Below are positions 26,121 through 37,752 of a stretch of DNA of 64,000 nucleotides, piece by piece (the first letter of the stretch is position 1; the number at the start of each line of letters is the position of its first letter). Below the pieces are notes generated by a model. That model saw nothing but the letters and a program-made list of their open reading frames with translations, ran no database searches and was not told where the DNA came from. The position numbers and the translations under genes are program-made. The stretch is from Caryophanales bacterium (GTDB lineage Bacteria; Bacillota; Bacilli; Bacillales; Amphibacillaceae), in contig JARIBO010000029.1 in the NCBI GenBank assembly GCA_029257405.1, positions 1-64,000 on the forward strand, in the 5' to 3' direction.

Positions 26121-28148
26121 TTGAGGAATTTTATTTCTTCTAAAATGGGTTTCTTTACAATTGCTGCTGTTTTAATCTGGATTAAATCGTATTATATCTA
26201 TTTAGTAGAATTCAATTTAGATATTCAAAGTTTTTTTCAACACGTTTTATTATTAATAAATCCAATCAGTTCGACATTAGTTTTTCTTGGGATTGCCCTA
26301 TTTGCTAAAGGACGCCGTATTGGTGGATATATGATTATTATTTACTCTTTTATGAGTTTACTACTTTATTCAAACGTAGTATTTTATAGATTTAATAGTG
26401 ATTTTATTACATTACCTGTACTTACTCAAACAAGTAATTTTGGAAGTTTAGGTAGTAGTATTTTAGATTTAGTTTATTGGACAGACATCTTTTATTTAGG
26501 AGATATTATTTTACTAATCATCCTATTTAAAGCAAGTAAACAAATATGGTCAAGTTCTCGGATGAAAATGAGACAACCTATTATCATTATAGCTAGTGGT
26601 TTATTACTATTTTCTATAAACTTAGGACTAGCTGAAATGGATCGTCCGCAACTTCTAAAAAGAACATTTGATAGAAATTACATTGTTAAATATTTAGGTG
26701 CTTATAACTTTACGATATATGACATTATCCAAAATGTAAAATCGTCTTCTGAACGTGTGTTAGCTGATAGTAATGATATTACAGAAGTTAAAGATTACTT
26801 AGATTCTAAATATGCAGAACCAAATGATGAATTATTTGGAGTTGCTGAAGGTAAAAATGTGATTAAAATTCACTTAGAATCTTTCCAATCATTTTTAATT
26901 GATTACGAATTACATGGTGAGGAAGTAACACCTTTTCTTAATAAATTAATAAATGATAATGAAGAAGACTATACTTATTATAAAAACTTCTTCCATCAAA
27001 CTGAACAAGGTAAAACGGCTGATGCTGAATTAATTATGGATAACTCAGTTTATGGACTGCCCCAAGGTGCTGCTTTTGTAACAAAAAGCACTAATACTTA
27101 CCAAGCACTTCCAGCGATATTAAACCAACAACAAGATTATACAAGTGCTATCTTACATGGTGATGGTAAGTCATTTTGGAATAGAGATGAGATGTATAAA
27201 CAATTTGGTGTCGATTATTTCTTTGATGAAGCTTTCTACAATATGAGTGATGAACAAGTAATTGGTTATGGTTTGAAAGACAAACCGTTCTTTAAAGAGT
27301 CTATGCCACTCTTAGAATCTTTAGACCCTGATAAACCATTTTACGCTCATTTAATGTCATTAACTCATCATCATCCTTATTTAATCGATGAAGAAGATGC
27401 AACAATCGAACCAGCTGAAACAGGTGATGGCTCAGTTGACCGTTACTTCCAAACAGCGCGTTATTTAGATGAATCACTCGAACAATTTGTAAATGACTTA
27501 AAAGAAGCTGGTTTATATGATGACTCGTTAATTGTTATATATAGTGACCATTACGGGATATCTGACAACCACAATCGTGCAATGGCTGAGATTACTGGTG
27601 AAGAAATTACACCTTACAAAAATGCTGAACTACAGCGTGTACCTTTTATGATTAAAATTCCAGGTGTCGATGGAAAAGGAATTGTCGATGATTATGCTGG
27701 ACAAGTTGATGTAGTTCCAACCATTTTACATTTACTTGGAATTAGAGCTGACGATTACATTCAATTTGGTACAGATTTATTCTCAGAAGATCATAATGAA
27801 ATGGTAGCCTTTAGAAATGGAGACTTTTTCACTCCAGAAGTAAGTATGATTAGAGGTACTTTTTATGATGAAAAAACAGGCGAAGAACTCGAACCGAATG
27901 AAGAATTAGAAGCGATTCAAAAAGAAGTACAAAACGAGTTAGAAATGTCTGATAAAGTGTTACAAGGTGATTTACTCAGATTCCATGTTCCTAACGAGAA
28001 ATGGTCTCCTGTTGAACCAAGTGATTATTTTTATGATGAAAATCAAATCAAAGTCAAAGAAGCTTTAAATGAAAAGTGGTTAGGTCGACCAACTGTCGAG
28101 CCTCTTGAAGATACACTTCCTTCTGATTTTGAGACAGAAGATAATTAA
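26121..28148 (+). CDS. ltaS: Lipoteichoic acid synthase
   Basis: Polymerises glycerol phosphate from phosphatidylglycerol into lipoteichoic acid on the outer membrane face. The 675-aa protein has five N-terminal membrane helices (to about residue 190), a signal-peptidase-like site VLADS near 214, and an extracellular sulfatase-type domain. The catalytic Thr is residue 299 in QGKTADAE; metal ligands are in IHLESF and YSDHYG. TTG 26121 follows GAGGTGAG with good spacing; GTG 26112 is part of that site. It is monocistronic. LtaS-like primases share the fold, so main-enzyme status is inferred. Confidence 0.9.
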   Translation: MRNFISSKMGFFTIAAVLIWIKSYYIYLVEFNLDIQSFFQHVLLLINPISSTLVFLGIALFAKGRRIGGYMIIIYSFMSLLLYSNVVFYRFNSDFITLPVLTQTSNFGSLGSSILDLVYWTDIFYLGDIILLIILFKASKQIWSSSRMKMRQPIIIIASGLLLFSINLGLAEMDRPQLLKRTFDRNYIVKYLGAYNFTIYDIIQNVKSSSERVLADSNDITEVKDYLDSKYAEPNDELFGVAEGKNVIKIHLESFQSFLIDYELHGEEVTPFLNKLINDNEEDYTYYKNFFHQTEQGKTADAELIMDNSVYGLPQGAAFVTKSTNTYQALPAILNQQQDYTSAILHGDGKSFWNRDEMYKQFGVDYFFDEAFYNMSDEQVIGYGLKDKPFFKESMPLLESLDPDKPFYAHLMSLTHHHPYLIDEEDATIEPAETGDGSVDRYFQTARYLDESLEQFVNDLKEAGLYDDSLIVIYSDHYGISDNHNRAMAEITGEEITPYKNAELQRVPFMIKIPGVDGKGIVDDYAGQVDVVPTILHLLGIRADDYIQFGTDLFSEDHNEMVAFRNGDFFTPEVSMIRGTFYDEKTGEELEPNEELEAIQKEVQNELEMSDKVLQGDLLRFHVPNEKWSPVEPSDYFYDENQIKVKEALNEKWLGRPTVEPLEDTLPSDFETEDN

Positions 28149-28151
28149 ACA

Positions 28152-28192
28152 AAAAACGAGCATCTACAATTAAATTGTAGATGCTCGTTTTT
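28152..28192. terminator. Bidirectional terminator, ltaS / ilvA
   Basis: AAAAACGAGCATCTACAAT pairs with ATTGTAGATGCTCGTTTTT around TAA. It ends ltaS on the plus strand and the ilv-leu operon on the minus strand. Confidence 0.92.
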
Positions 28193-28204
28193 ATTTATGA
28201 AAAA

Positions 28205-29194
28205 TTAAAGCGCGCCAGTTAACTTTTCATTATTTGCAAGTTTTTGAATACGCGGAATCATATCTAAATCAATATTTCCTCCACTTACAATAACACCACA
28301 ATGGCGTGAATGTATTTTATCACTATGTGAAAATAATGCTGCAAGCGCTGCTGCTCCTGCACCTTCCATTAACGTTTTATTTCTTTCTAACATATAGAGT
28401 ATCGCTTTTGCTATTTCTTCTTCAGAAACTGTGACAATGTCATCTACATATTCGTTAATAACTGGCATAGTAAGTTCACCTGGGTGTTTTACGGCAATTC
28501 CTTCCGCTATTGTGCTTCCTTGGGTTGCTTCATCAGTTTCAATATTATGGAATTTATTATACGTTGCTGACATGTTACTTGCTTGCACTCCGATAATTCG
28601 AATATTTTTATTAACATGTTTTGCAGCGACTGCAATTCCACTAATTAATCCTCCACCACCAATTGGAACAATGAACGTATCGATCCGGTCCTCTTGTCTT
28701 AATGCTTCCATAGCAATTGTACCTTGACCTGCCATTATATCATAATCATCAAACGGATGAACATATGTTGTCCCTGTTTCAGCTTGTCTGACCATCGAGG
28801 CTTCATATGCTTCCTGAAAAGATTTACCAAATAAAACGACTTCTGCACCATAATTTTGAGTAGCTTCAACTTTAGCATAAGGTGTCGTTTCAGGCATGTA
28901 GATAATCGCTTTAACCCCTAACTTTCTTGAGGCATAAGCTACTCCCTGAGCATGATTACCTGCAGAGGCTGTAATTACTCCCTTATCTAATTGTTCATTA
29001 GATAGCTGCATGAGTTTATATGTTGCTCCTCTAAATTTAAAGGCACCCGTTTTTTGTTGATTTTCCATTTTAAAGTAAACTTTTTTATCAACAATTTTAT
29101 TTGTCGTTTCAGAGGTGATTAATGGTGTTCTATGAACAATAGGCTTTAAACGTTCTAAAGCTTTATAAATTTTTTCTCCCGTTAAATCCCCAAT
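28205..29194 (-). CDS. ilvA: Threonine dehydratase (IlvA/TdcB-type, no ACT domain), start unclear
   Basis: PLP enzyme that deaminates threonine to 2-oxobutyrate, feeding isoleucine synthesis. The PLP Lys is in GAFKFRG, and the phosphate loop is GGGGLISG. The regulatory C-terminal domain is absent, as in TdcB-like staphylococcal enzymes. The first ATG (29068) would remove conserved N-terminal sequence: the frame remains open upstream and encodes KPIVHRTPLITSE and VYFKMENQQ. No ATG, GTG or TTG exists in that frame before leuD ends. ATT 29194, with GGGGAG 9 nt before it, would give 329 aa. A frameshift is the alternative. Last gene of ilvBNC-leuABCD-ilvA. Confidence 0.78.
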   Translation of the reverse strand: MGDLTGEKIYKALERLKPIVHRTPLITSETTNKIVDKKVYFKMENQQKTGAFKFRGATYKLMQLSNEQLDKGVITASAGNHAQGVAYASRKLGVKAIIYMPETTPYAKVEATQNYGAEVVLFGKSFQEAYEASMVRQAETGTTYVHPFDDYDIMAGQGTIAMEALRQEDRIDTFIVPIGGGGLISGIAVAAKHVNKNIRIIGVQASNMSATYNKFHNIETDEATQGSTIAEGIAVKHPGELTMPVINEYVDDIVTVSEEEIAKAILYMLERNKTLMEGAGAAALAALFSHSDKIHSRHCGVIVSGGNIDLDMIPRIQKLANNEKLTGAL

Positions 29195-29226
29195 AGTTCC
29201 ACACTCCCCAATCCAGTTTCTGTTAA

Positions 29227-29814
29227 CTAAAAGGCGCTTTTTTCATACTCACTAATCTTGTCTTCAACTTTTAATGTTAATGCAATTTCGTCCCAACCAT
29301 TCATAATGTTTTGGCGACGATATTCTGGCATTTCAAAATCAATTTCGAGATTAGTTTGTTCATTTTTAATTTTTTTCTCTTCAAGATTCACCGTTAATTC
29401 AAGTATACCTTCTTCAGCTTCTTTTAACCAGTCTTCAACTTGTTTTTTTTCTATTTCAATTGGAACAAGACCATTTTTAAAAGAATTATTGTAGAAGATA
29501 TCTGCAAAACTTGGCGCTATAATTATTTTAAAACCATAATCAAGAAGCGACCAAGGAGCATGCTCTCTAGAAGAGCCACTACCAAAGTTTTCTCCTGTTA
29601 TTAAGATTGATGCATTTTCATATTTAGGCTGATTTAAACTGAACTCTGGGCGTTTGTTGCCATCTTCGTCTAAGCGCCAGTTAAAAAATAAAAATTGACC
29701 AAATCCTGTACGCTCAATTCTTGTTAAAAATTGTTTTGGAATGATTTGATCCGTATCAATGTTTGACATATTTAACGGAACAGCTAGTCCAGTATGTTTT
29801 CTAATTGCTTCCAT
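29227..29814 (-). CDS. leuD: 3-isopropylmalate dehydratase small subunit
   Basis: With LeuC, isomerises 2- to 3-isopropylmalate. The 195-aa protein has the swivel-domain motif NIDTDQIIPKQFL and the GENFGSGSSREHA loop. AGGAGG lies 9 nt before the ATG, and the gap to leuC is 15 nt. It is in the conserved order leuABCD. Confidence 0.96.
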   Translation of the reverse strand: MEAIRKHTGLAVPLNMSNIDTDQIIPKQFLTRIERTGFGQFLFFNWRLDEDGNKRPEFSLNQPKYENASILITGENFGSGSSREHAPWSLLDYGFKIIIAPSFADIFYNNSFKNGLVPIEIEKKQVEDWLKEAEEGILELTVNLEEKKIKNEQTNLEIDFEMPEYRRQNIMNGWDEIALTLKVEDKISEYEKSAF

Positions 29815-29829
29815 AGTGAATGTGACCTC

Positions 29830-31221
29830 CTAATAATTTCTAACATCTACAAAGTGTCCTTCGATTGCGGCTGCAGCTGCCATTTCTGGACTTACTAAAT
29901 GAGTTCTTGCACCATTTCCTTGTCTACCTTCAAAATTACGATTCGACGTTGACGCACAACGTCCACCTGGAGGAACAATGTCTTCATTCATTCCTAGACA
30001 CATACTACATCCTGCTTCTCGCCACTCAAAACCTGACTCTTTAAAAATTTTATCGATACCTTTTTCTTCAGCAAGCATTTTAACTGAAAATGAACCAGGT
30101 ACAACAATTGCTGTTACAGAATCACTTACTTTTTTACCTTTAACAATTTCAGCTGCTTTTTCTAAGTCACTTAATCGTGAATTTGTACATGAACCAATAA
30201 AGACGTGATCAATCTCTATTGAGGTAATTGGTTGTTTTTCTTCTAGCCCCATATAATCCAGTGCACGCTCTAATGAATCTTTATCTTCTGTTTCATCAAA
30301 CGCTGGTGTTGAACCACTTACTGGTGCTCCCATTCCTGGATTTGTTCCCCACGTAACTTGAGGTTCGATTTCATCTGCATTAATTGTTAATGTTTTATCA
30401 TAAACAGCGTTTTCGTCTGTTTTTAAAGCTAGCCATTCTTCTGCTACTTTTTCAAATTCTTCACCTTTAGGTACATTTTTTCGACCGCGTAAATATTCAA
30501 CTGTTTTTTCATCAGGACTGATTAGGCCTGCTCTTGCTCCTGCTTCAATTGACATATTACACACTGTCATCCGTTCTTCCATTGTTAAATCTTCAATTGC
30601 TTGTCCTGTAAATTCAATCACGTAGCCTGTACCCATGTTTACAGTATATTTAGCAATGATTGCTAAAATTAAGTCCTTTGCTGTAACACCTGTTCCAAGT
30701 TTACCTTCAACTTTTACATTTAGTGTCTTTGGTTTTTCTTGCCACAATGTTTGTGTAGCAAATACGTGTTCAACTTCACTCGTTCCGATACCAAATGCAA
30801 GCGCACCAAAAGCACCATGTGTTGAGGTATGACTATCACCACAAACGATTGTCTTTCCTGGCTGAGTTAACCCTAATTCAGGTCCAATGACGTGAACGAT
30901 TCCTTGATCTGGATGATTGATATCTGCAAGTTCAATACCATACTCTTCACAGTTAGCTTCAAGTGTTTCAACTTGTAAGCGTGCTGTTGGATCTTTAATT
31001 TGGCCTCGATTACGAGTAGGTACATTATGATCCATTGTCGCAAATGTTAAATCTGGACGACGGAACTTTCTATTTTTTATTCTAAGTCCTTCAAAAGCTT
31101 GCGGAGAAGTGACTTCATGAATTAAGTGTAAATCAATATATATTAAATCTGGCTTACCTTCTTCTTCATGAACGACATGCTTATCCCAAACTTTTTCAAT
31201 AATTGTTTTTGGTTTGGACAT
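29830..31221 (-). CDS. leuC: 3-isopropylmalate dehydratase large subunit
   Basis: Aconitase-type [4Fe-4S] enzyme of leucine synthesis. The 463-aa protein has the three cluster Cys residues (one in IGSCTNSR, two in GCSMCLGMN) and the [13 protein letters not shown] loop. TGAGGTGA precedes the ATG. It forms a heterodimer with LeuD, encoded next. Confidence 0.97.
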   Translation of the reverse strand: MSKPKTIIEKVWDKHVVHEEEGKPDLIYIDLHLIHEVTSPQAFEGLRIKNRKFRRPDLTFATMDHNVPTRNRGQIKDPTARLQVETLEANCEEYGIELADINHPDQGIVHVIGPELGLTQPGKTIVCGDSHTSTHGAFGALAFGIGTSEVEHVFATQTLWQEKPKTLNVKVEGKLGTGVTAKDLILAIIAKYTVNMGTGYVIEFTGQAIEDLTMEERMTVCNMSIEAGARAGLISPDEKTVEYLRGRKNVPKGEEFEKVAEEWLALKTDENAVYDKTLTINADEIEPQVTWGTNPGMGAPVSGSTPAFDETEDKDSLERALDYMGLEEKQPITSIEIDHVFIGSCTNSRLSDLEKAAEIVKGKKVSDSVTAIVVPGSFSVKMLAEEKGIDKIFKESGFEWREAGCSMCLGMNEDIVPPGGRCASTSNRNFEGRQGNGARTHLVSPEMAAAAAIEGHFVDVRNY

Positions 31222-31245
31222 TTGAACGTCACCTCATTTAATATT

Positions 31246-32310
31246 TTATTTTATATTTTTAATAACAATGTTTGTCATTTCTTCAGTTTGAACGATTTTA
31301 CCTTCTTTGATATTTAAATCAGCTGTGTGATAACCTTGTTTTAAACTTAAATTAACCGCGTCTTCGATTGCTAATGCTTCTTTTTCCATTCCAAACGAAT
31401 AACGTAGCATCATTGCTGCAGAAAGAATCATTCCTAGCGGATTTGCTTTACCTTCTCCTGCGATATCTGGTGCCGACCCGTGAACAGGTTCATATAAACC
31501 AACTGTATCTGAAAGACTTGCTGAAGGTAGCATGCCAATTGATCCTGTTAAAACTGAAGCTTCATCACTTAAAATGTCACCAAATAAGTTTTCTGTTACG
31601 ATTACATCAAAAGAAGCAGGATCTGTAATGAGTTTCATTGCTGTAGCATCTACTAACATATGATCTACTTTTACATCTGGATAATTCTTAGATTGCTCTT
31701 CAACAATTTCTCTCCATAAGCGACTAGACTCTAATACATTTGCTTTATCGACTGATGTTAAATGTTTACTTCTTATTTGTGCACTTTCAAATCCCTGTTT
31801 AACAATGCGTTCGATTTCTTCTCGACTATATACAAGTGTATCAACAGCTACCGTTCCATTCTCACGTCTTTCTCTCGGTTCACCGAAATAAAGCCCCCCT
31901 GTTAATTCACGAACAATCAAAATATCGCTTCCTTTAATAATATCTTCTTTTAAAGGTGAAGCATGTAATAAAGGGTCAAATCCTTTTATCGGACGTATAT
32001 TCGAATATAAATTTAGTTCTTTTCTGATTGAAAGCAAACCTTGTTCTGGCCTTAAGTGTGTCGGGACATTATCCCACTTTGTTCCGCCAACTGCACCTAG
32101 CAAAATTGCATCTGCAGATTTACAAGCTTCAATTGTCTCGTCTGTTAAAGGTTCACCATGTAAATCATAAGATGTACCACCAATTTCAAATTGTTCAAAC
32201 TCAAAATGGCTACTATAAATTTCAGCCACTCTTTCTAATACTTTTTTAGCACTATTAATTACTTCTTGGCCAATGCCATCCCCAGGTAATAGAACAATCT
32301 TTTTACTCAC
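31246..32310 (-). CDS. leuB: 3-isopropylmalate dehydrogenase
   Basis: NAD-dependent oxidative decarboxylation of 3-isopropylmalate. The 354-aa protein shows LLPGDGIG at the start, the substrate Arg motif RPEQGLLSIRKEL, VRELTGGLYFG, and the NAD-binding GSAPDIAGEGKANP. The start codon is GTG 32310 behind a weak GGCGGG ribosome site. It lies between leuA and leuC. Confidence 0.96.
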   Translation of the reverse strand: MSKKIVLLPGDGIGQEVINSAKKVLERVAEIYSSHFEFEQFEIGGTSYDLHGEPLTDETIEACKSADAILLGAVGGTKWDNVPTHLRPEQGLLSIRKELNLYSNIRPIKGFDPLLHASPLKEDIIKGSDILIVRELTGGLYFGEPRERRENGTVAVDTLVYSREEIERIVKQGFESAQIRSKHLTSVDKANVLESSRLWREIVEEQSKNYPDVKVDHMLVDATAMKLITDPASFDVIVTENLFGDILSDEASVLTGSIGMLPSASLSDTVGLYEPVHGSAPDIAGEGKANPLGMILSAAMMLRYSFGMEKEALAIEDAVNLSLKQGYHTADLNIKEGKIVQTEEMTNIVIKNIK

Positions 32311-32336
32311 AATTTTCCCGCCTTTAAACTATAAAC

Positions 32337-33875
32337 TTATTTTACTTGTGCTTGTTGTACTTGTTTTTCAATTACATAACGATTTACTGCATTTAAAAAT
32401 GCATTTGCAGATGCTTTAATAACATCCTGAGCTGTTGCTCTTCCTGTCATTTGTTTATCATTAACTAACAATTGAACTGTCGCTTCAGCAAGTGCATCTT
32501 TACCTTGTCCTACTGAACTGATTCGATAATCTTTTAATTCTAGTTTTTCTTCAATCAAATTATCTAGTGTTTCGTATAAAGCTTCAACACTTCCACTACC
32601 TGTACATGCCGCTTCAATTTGACGCTTATCAGGAGTCGTTAATTTGACTGTTGCTGTAGGTATATTATTCGTACCATATTGTACTTGGAACATATCCATT
32701 TCATAACGATCAAAGCCTGATGTGTCTGTTTGAATTTCAGTTAAAATTGCAAAGAGATCATCATCTGTTATTTCTTTTTTATGATCGGTTAGCGTTTTAA
32801 ATTCTTTAAACGCTGCTTTTAAACGTTCATCTGAAAGATCATAACCTAACTCCACAACTTTATCATTAAATGCATGGCGTCCTGAATGTTTACCTAAGAA
32901 TAAGACATTTGACGTAAGTCCAATCATTTCTGGTGTAATAATTTCATAAGTCGATGCATGTTTTAAAACACCATCTTGGTGGATACCTGATTCATGAGCG
33001 AAAGCATTTTTTCCTACAACTGCTTTATTTGCTTGAATACTCATACCTGTTAATCTTGCGACTAAATCGCTTGTACGTTTAATTTCATTTAATTTTAAAT
33101 TCGTTTCATACGGATATTTATCTTCACGTATTTTAAAGGCAACACCTAATTCTTCTAGCGCAACATTACCTGCACGTTCACCAATTCCATTAACTGTTCC
33201 TTCAACTTGTCTTGCACCATTTTCCACTGCAGCAATTGTATTTGCAACTGATAGACCTAAGTCATCATGGCAGTGACACGAAAGGATTGCTTTATCGATA
33301 TTTGGTACGTTTTCACTAATATACTTAAACATATATCCATACTCTTCTGGTGTCGCATATCCAACAGTGTCGGGTAAATTTATTACAGTGGCACCTGCAT
33401 CAATTACTTTTTCAACTATTTCAGCCAAGAATGGAAGTTCTGTACGTGATGCATCTTCAGCTGACCATTGAACGATTGAGAATTTTTCTCTCGCATATTT
33501 TACCATGCTAACTGCAAGATCAATCACTTCTTCAGGTTCTTTTAGTAGTTTATATTTTCTATGAATAGGAGATGTTGCTAAAAATACATGGAGTGCTGGT
33601 TCTGCTGCATTTTTTAGTGCTTCCCATGAAATATCTATATCTGATTTCACGGCACGCGCTAATGCAATAACAGAAGAGTCTTTAATTGTATCGGCAATCA
33701 GTTTTACTGATTCAAAATCGCCAGTAGACGAAGCGGGGAATCCCGCTTCCATTCTATCTACTCCAAAGCGTTCTAGCTGCTTAGCGATTTCTAGCTTTTC
33801 TAATTTATTTAAGTTTACGCCCGGTGATTGCTCACCGTCGCGTAAAGTTGTATCGAATATTTGTATTTTGGTCAT
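32337..33875 (-). CDS. leuA: 2-isopropylmalate synthase
   Basis: Condenses acetyl-CoA with 2-oxoisovalerate, first step of leucine synthesis. The 512-aa protein has the catalytic barrel motif [13 protein letters not shown] at residues 7-19, metal ligands in [11 protein letters not shown], and a C-terminal LeuA dimer regulatory domain, the site of leucine feedback in the family. AAAAGGAG precedes ATG 33875. Confidence 0.96.
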   Translation of the reverse strand: MTKIQIFDTTLRDGEQSPGVNLNKLEKLEIAKQLERFGVDRMEAGFPASSTGDFESVKLIADTIKDSSVIALARAVKSDIDISWEALKNAAEPALHVFLATSPIHRKYKLLKEPEEVIDLAVSMVKYAREKFSIVQWSAEDASRTELPFLAEIVEKVIDAGATVINLPDTVGYATPEEYGYMFKYISENVPNIDKAILSCHCHDDLGLSVANTIAAVENGARQVEGTVNGIGERAGNVALEELGVAFKIREDKYPYETNLKLNEIKRTSDLVARLTGMSIQANKAVVGKNAFAHESGIHQDGVLKHASTYEIITPEMIGLTSNVLFLGKHSGRHAFNDKVVELGYDLSDERLKAAFKEFKTLTDHKKEITDDDLFAILTEIQTDTSGFDRYEMDMFQVQYGTNNIPTATVKLTTPDKRQIEAACTGSGSVEALYETLDNLIEEKLELKDYRISSVGQGKDALAEATVQLLVNDKQMTGRATAQDVIKASANAFLNAVNRYVIEKQVQQAQVK

Positions 33876-33895
33876 ATTACCACTCCTTTTGTTTT

Positions 33896-34909
<1,014 letters not shown>

Positions 34910-34966
34910 TTATTTGTTTTTATATATAATTTAAAATTATATTAGATTTATAAAACTTTTCTTTAG

Positions 34967-35491
34967 TTAGACAGAAAACAACGTGCTTTCTGTTGATGCA
35001 CCTTCTTGTGGTTGTTGACCACGTAAGAATGCTGTAACACCAGTTTTAGCTATTTCTTTAATGCCATAAGGTCGAAGCAGCGCAATTAAAGCTTCAGTTT
35101 TATCAGGCTTTCCTGTTACTTGAATGGTTATACTGCCTTTACTTATATCAATTACACTTGCCCTAAAAGGTTGAATTAACCCTTGAATTTCACTATTTAA
35201 TTGCGGTGAACTCGACACTTTAATGAGGGCAAGTTCACGTGCAACTGTTGCTTTATCTGTAATATCAGAAACTTTAATGACATCTATTTGTTTATTTAGT
35301 TGCTTTGTTAGTTGTTCAATTTTTCTTGGATCACTTACTTCAACTACTAGCGTAATTTTTGAAATTCCTTTTGTTTCTGTTGCTCCAACAGAAATACTTT
35401 CTATATTAAATTGTCTGCGGTAAAGCATGCCAGTTACACGATTTAAAACACCACTTCTATTTTGAACGGTTAATGTTATGATTCGCTGCAT
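34967..35491 (-). CDS. ilvN: Acetolactate synthase small (regulatory) subunit
   Basis: Valine-responsive regulatory subunit of acetohydroxyacid synthase, 174 aa, with an N-terminal ACT domain ([21 protein letters not shown]) and a C-terminal ALS_ss domain. It overlaps ilvB by 16 nt, with AGGAGTGA inside ilvB as ribosome site, so the subunits are co-translated. Also called ilvH. Confidence 0.95.
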   Translation of the reverse strand: MQRIITLTVQNRSGVLNRVTGMLYRRQFNIESISVGATETKGISKITLVVEVSDPRKIEQLTKQLNKQIDVIKVSDITDKATVARELALIKVSSSPQLNSEIQGLIQPFRASVIDISKGSITIQVTGKPDKTEALIALLRPYGIKEIAKTGVTAFLRGQQPQEGASTESTLFSV

Positions 35492-37218
35492 TTTGTCACT
35501 CCTACCATTTCATTAATTCCTTTACCAGGTGCAATCATCGGATATACTTTTTCAGAGCGAACGATTCTAAAGTCTACTAAGACTGGCCCATCATATGCAA
35601 ATACTTCTTTAAGCGCGTCTTCAACTTGATCTTCTTTTCTGATTTTCATACCCTTAATACCATAGCTTTCAGCAATTTTTACAAAGTCAGGGTTCATATC
35701 TAATAATGACTCTGAATAACGTTCCTCATAAAAGCTTTCTTGCCACTGCCTAACCATACCTAAAGCTGCGTTATTTAAGATAAATACTTTAATTGGTAAG
35801 TTCCATTGTTTTAACAAAATTAACTCTTGAAGATTCATTTGGAAACCACCGTCTCCTGAGATTGAAATAACCAGGTCATCAGGTTTACCAAATTGAGCTC
35901 CAATTGCTGATGGTAATCCGAATCCCATTGAACCAAGTCCACCTGACGTTACCCAACGATTTGGCTTATCTAATGTATAAAACTGTGCTGTCCACATTTG
36001 ATGTTGGCCTACATCTGTTGTTACAATTGCTTCTCCATCACTAAGTTCATGAATTTTCTTCATTAACCATTGTGGCGAAATAAAGTCTTCTGATTCGTTA
36101 TACCATAATGGAAATTCTTCTTTGTTTTTATTGATTGTCTCTTTCCATACGCCATGATCTGGCATATCAACTTCAGTTTTAAGTAATGCCTTTAATGCTC
36201 TTTTAGCATCTGCAACAATAGGAAGTTCAGTTGGGACATTTTTGCCAATTTCTGCTGGATCAATATCAATATGCGCAACTTTTGCTTTTTGTGCAAATCT
36301 TTCTAGATTACCTGTTAAACGATCATCAAATCTTGCTCCAATATTGATGAGTAAATCACAATCATAAAGAGCATTATTTGCTGTATACGTTCCATGCATA
36401 CCACCCATACCTAACGAAAGTGGATGTGATCCTGGGAAATTACCTAGACCGTGTAATGTATTTACGACAGGTAATTCATACTTCTCTGCAAATTCCAGTA
36501 ACTCTTTTGAAGCTTGTGCAAATTGTACACCTGCACCAGCTAAAATAACTGGTTTTTCAGACTTACTTAAAGCTTCTAATAACTTAACAATTTGTAATGG
36601 ATTTGGCGTTAGTGTTGGTTGATAACCCGGTAAATCAATTGTCGTATCATAATTTACATTGGAAATACCTTCTGCTATATTTTTAGGAAAATCAATGACA
36701 ACTGGACCAGGTCTACCTGTTGTTGCAATATGAAATGCTTCTCTTATAACTCTTGGTAATTCTCTAACATCATCGACTTGATAATTGTATTTTGTAATTG
36801 GCGTTGTAATTCCTAGTAAGTCAGCTTCTTGGAAGGCATCTGTTCCAATAACACTTTTAGATACTTGTCCTGTAAAGATAACAAGCGGAAGTGAATCCAT
36901 CATTGCGTCTGTTATACCTGTGATTAGATTGGTAGCTCCTGGACCTGATGTTGCTAAAACAACACCTGGTTTACCTGTTACGCGAGCGTAGCCTTCTGCT
37001 GCAAATATAGAACCTTGTTCATGCCTTGACAAAACATGTTTAAAATCTTGATCACTTCTATATAATGCATCATAAATCGGTAGAACTGCACCACCTGGAT
37101 AACCAAAAATTGTTTTTACATCTTCTTTTATTAGAAGTTCTACTAAAAGGTCTGCACCACTTATTAGTTCGTCTTCTTTTTTCTTTACTGATGGTTTGTT
37201 CTTTATTTCAGTTTTCAT
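35476..37218 (-). CDS. ilvB: Acetolactate synthase large (catalytic) subunit
   Basis: ThDP- and FAD-dependent enzyme for the first common step of branched-chain amino-acid synthesis. The 580-aa protein has the N-terminal [14 protein letters not shown] and catalytic Glu in RHEQGS, and the C-terminal ThDP motif [20 protein letters not shown] precedes ATG 37218. It is the first gene after the T-box; ilvD, which often precedes ilvB in relatives, is absent here. Confidence 0.97.
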   Translation of the reverse strand: MKTEIKNKPSVKKKEDELISGADLLVELLIKEDVKTIFGYPGGAVLPIYDALYRSDQDFKHVLSRHEQGSIFAAEGYARVTGKPGVVLATSGPGATNLITGITDAMMDSLPLVIFTGQVSKSVIGTDAFQEADLLGITTPITKYNYQVDDVRELPRVIREAFHIATTGRPGPVVIDFPKNIAEGISNVNYDTTIDLPGYQPTLTPNPLQIVKLLEALSKSEKPVILAGAGVQFAQASKELLEFAEKYELPVVNTLHGLGNFPGSHPLSLGMGGMHGTYTANNALYDCDLLINIGARFDDRLTGNLERFAQKAKVAHIDIDPAEIGKNVPTELPIVADAKRALKALLKTEVDMPDHGVWKETINKNKEEFPLWYNESEDFISPQWLMKKIHELSDGEAIVTTDVGQHQMWTAQFYTLDKPNRWVTSGGLGSMGFGLPSAIGAQFGKPDDLVISISGDGGFQMNLQELILLKQWNLPIKVFILNNAALGMVRQWQESFYEERYSESLLDMNPDFVKIAESYGIKGMKIRKEDQVEDALKEVFAYDGPVLVDFRIVRSEKVYPMIAPGKGINEMVGVTKCSES

Positions 37219-37258
37219 TTATTTTCCTCCTTAATGTAATTTTCAAAAAACTTCATAT

Positions 37259-37560
37259 ACAAAAAACTCTTTTCTCCCAAATATGCCATAATGACAGTAT
37301 TTACGGGGAGAAAAGAGTTACTTTTCACGGTACCACCCAAGTATAGTTTATAATCTTTTTACAAAGATTATCTCACTAGGCTTATTTAGCCTATTTTGAT
37401 AACAGGTGTCTATGTGTTCACCTGGTCACATCTAATTAGATTAAAATTAATCTGTTCAAAGCGACACTCAAGGATGATGTCAGAATAAATTGTAATTCTA
37501 GGCTTCCAGCAACCCTAGATCTCTGAAATTACGTTTATTTATTCCTTTTTTCCTATCAAC
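37259..37560 (-). promoter_or_regulatory. T-box leader of ilvBNC-leuABCD-ilvA (Ile specifier)
   Basis: On the minus strand: stem I with GGGTTGCTGGAAGCC, antiterminator core GGGTGGTACCGTG at 37327-37339, and a terminator pairing AACTCTTTTCTCCC (37306-37319) with GGGAGAAAAGAGTT (37265-37278), then T6. Alignment to the trp T-boxes in this window (GA(A/C)-codon-N5-TGAG) places the specifier at 37478-37476, reading ATC (Ile). A possible -10 TATAAT lies at 37595-37600. Confidence 0.88.
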
Positions 37561-37654
37561 GAGTTAATTTCTATTGGTTTCTAACTTTATATATATTATA
37601 CAGTTTAAAAATTATATAGTACAGTAAAATGACTAAACTTTCACAAAACGTTAA

Positions 37655-37669
37655 TATATTCAGATAATT
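37655..37669. promoter_or_regulatory. CodY-like box upstream of the ilv-leu T-box
   Basis: TATATTCAGATAATT matches the CodY consensus AATTTTCWGAAAATT with three mismatches. CodY repression of ilv-leu operons is well known in low-GC Gram-positives, but a 3-mismatch site in AT-rich DNA is weak evidence. Confidence 0.35.
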
Positions 37670-37752
37670 ATGATTATTAACGTAAAACTTATTATAACAT
37701 CTTATTTTAAAATTAAAAGTCTTTTGTTGAATTATTTTATTTTTTAAAATAA

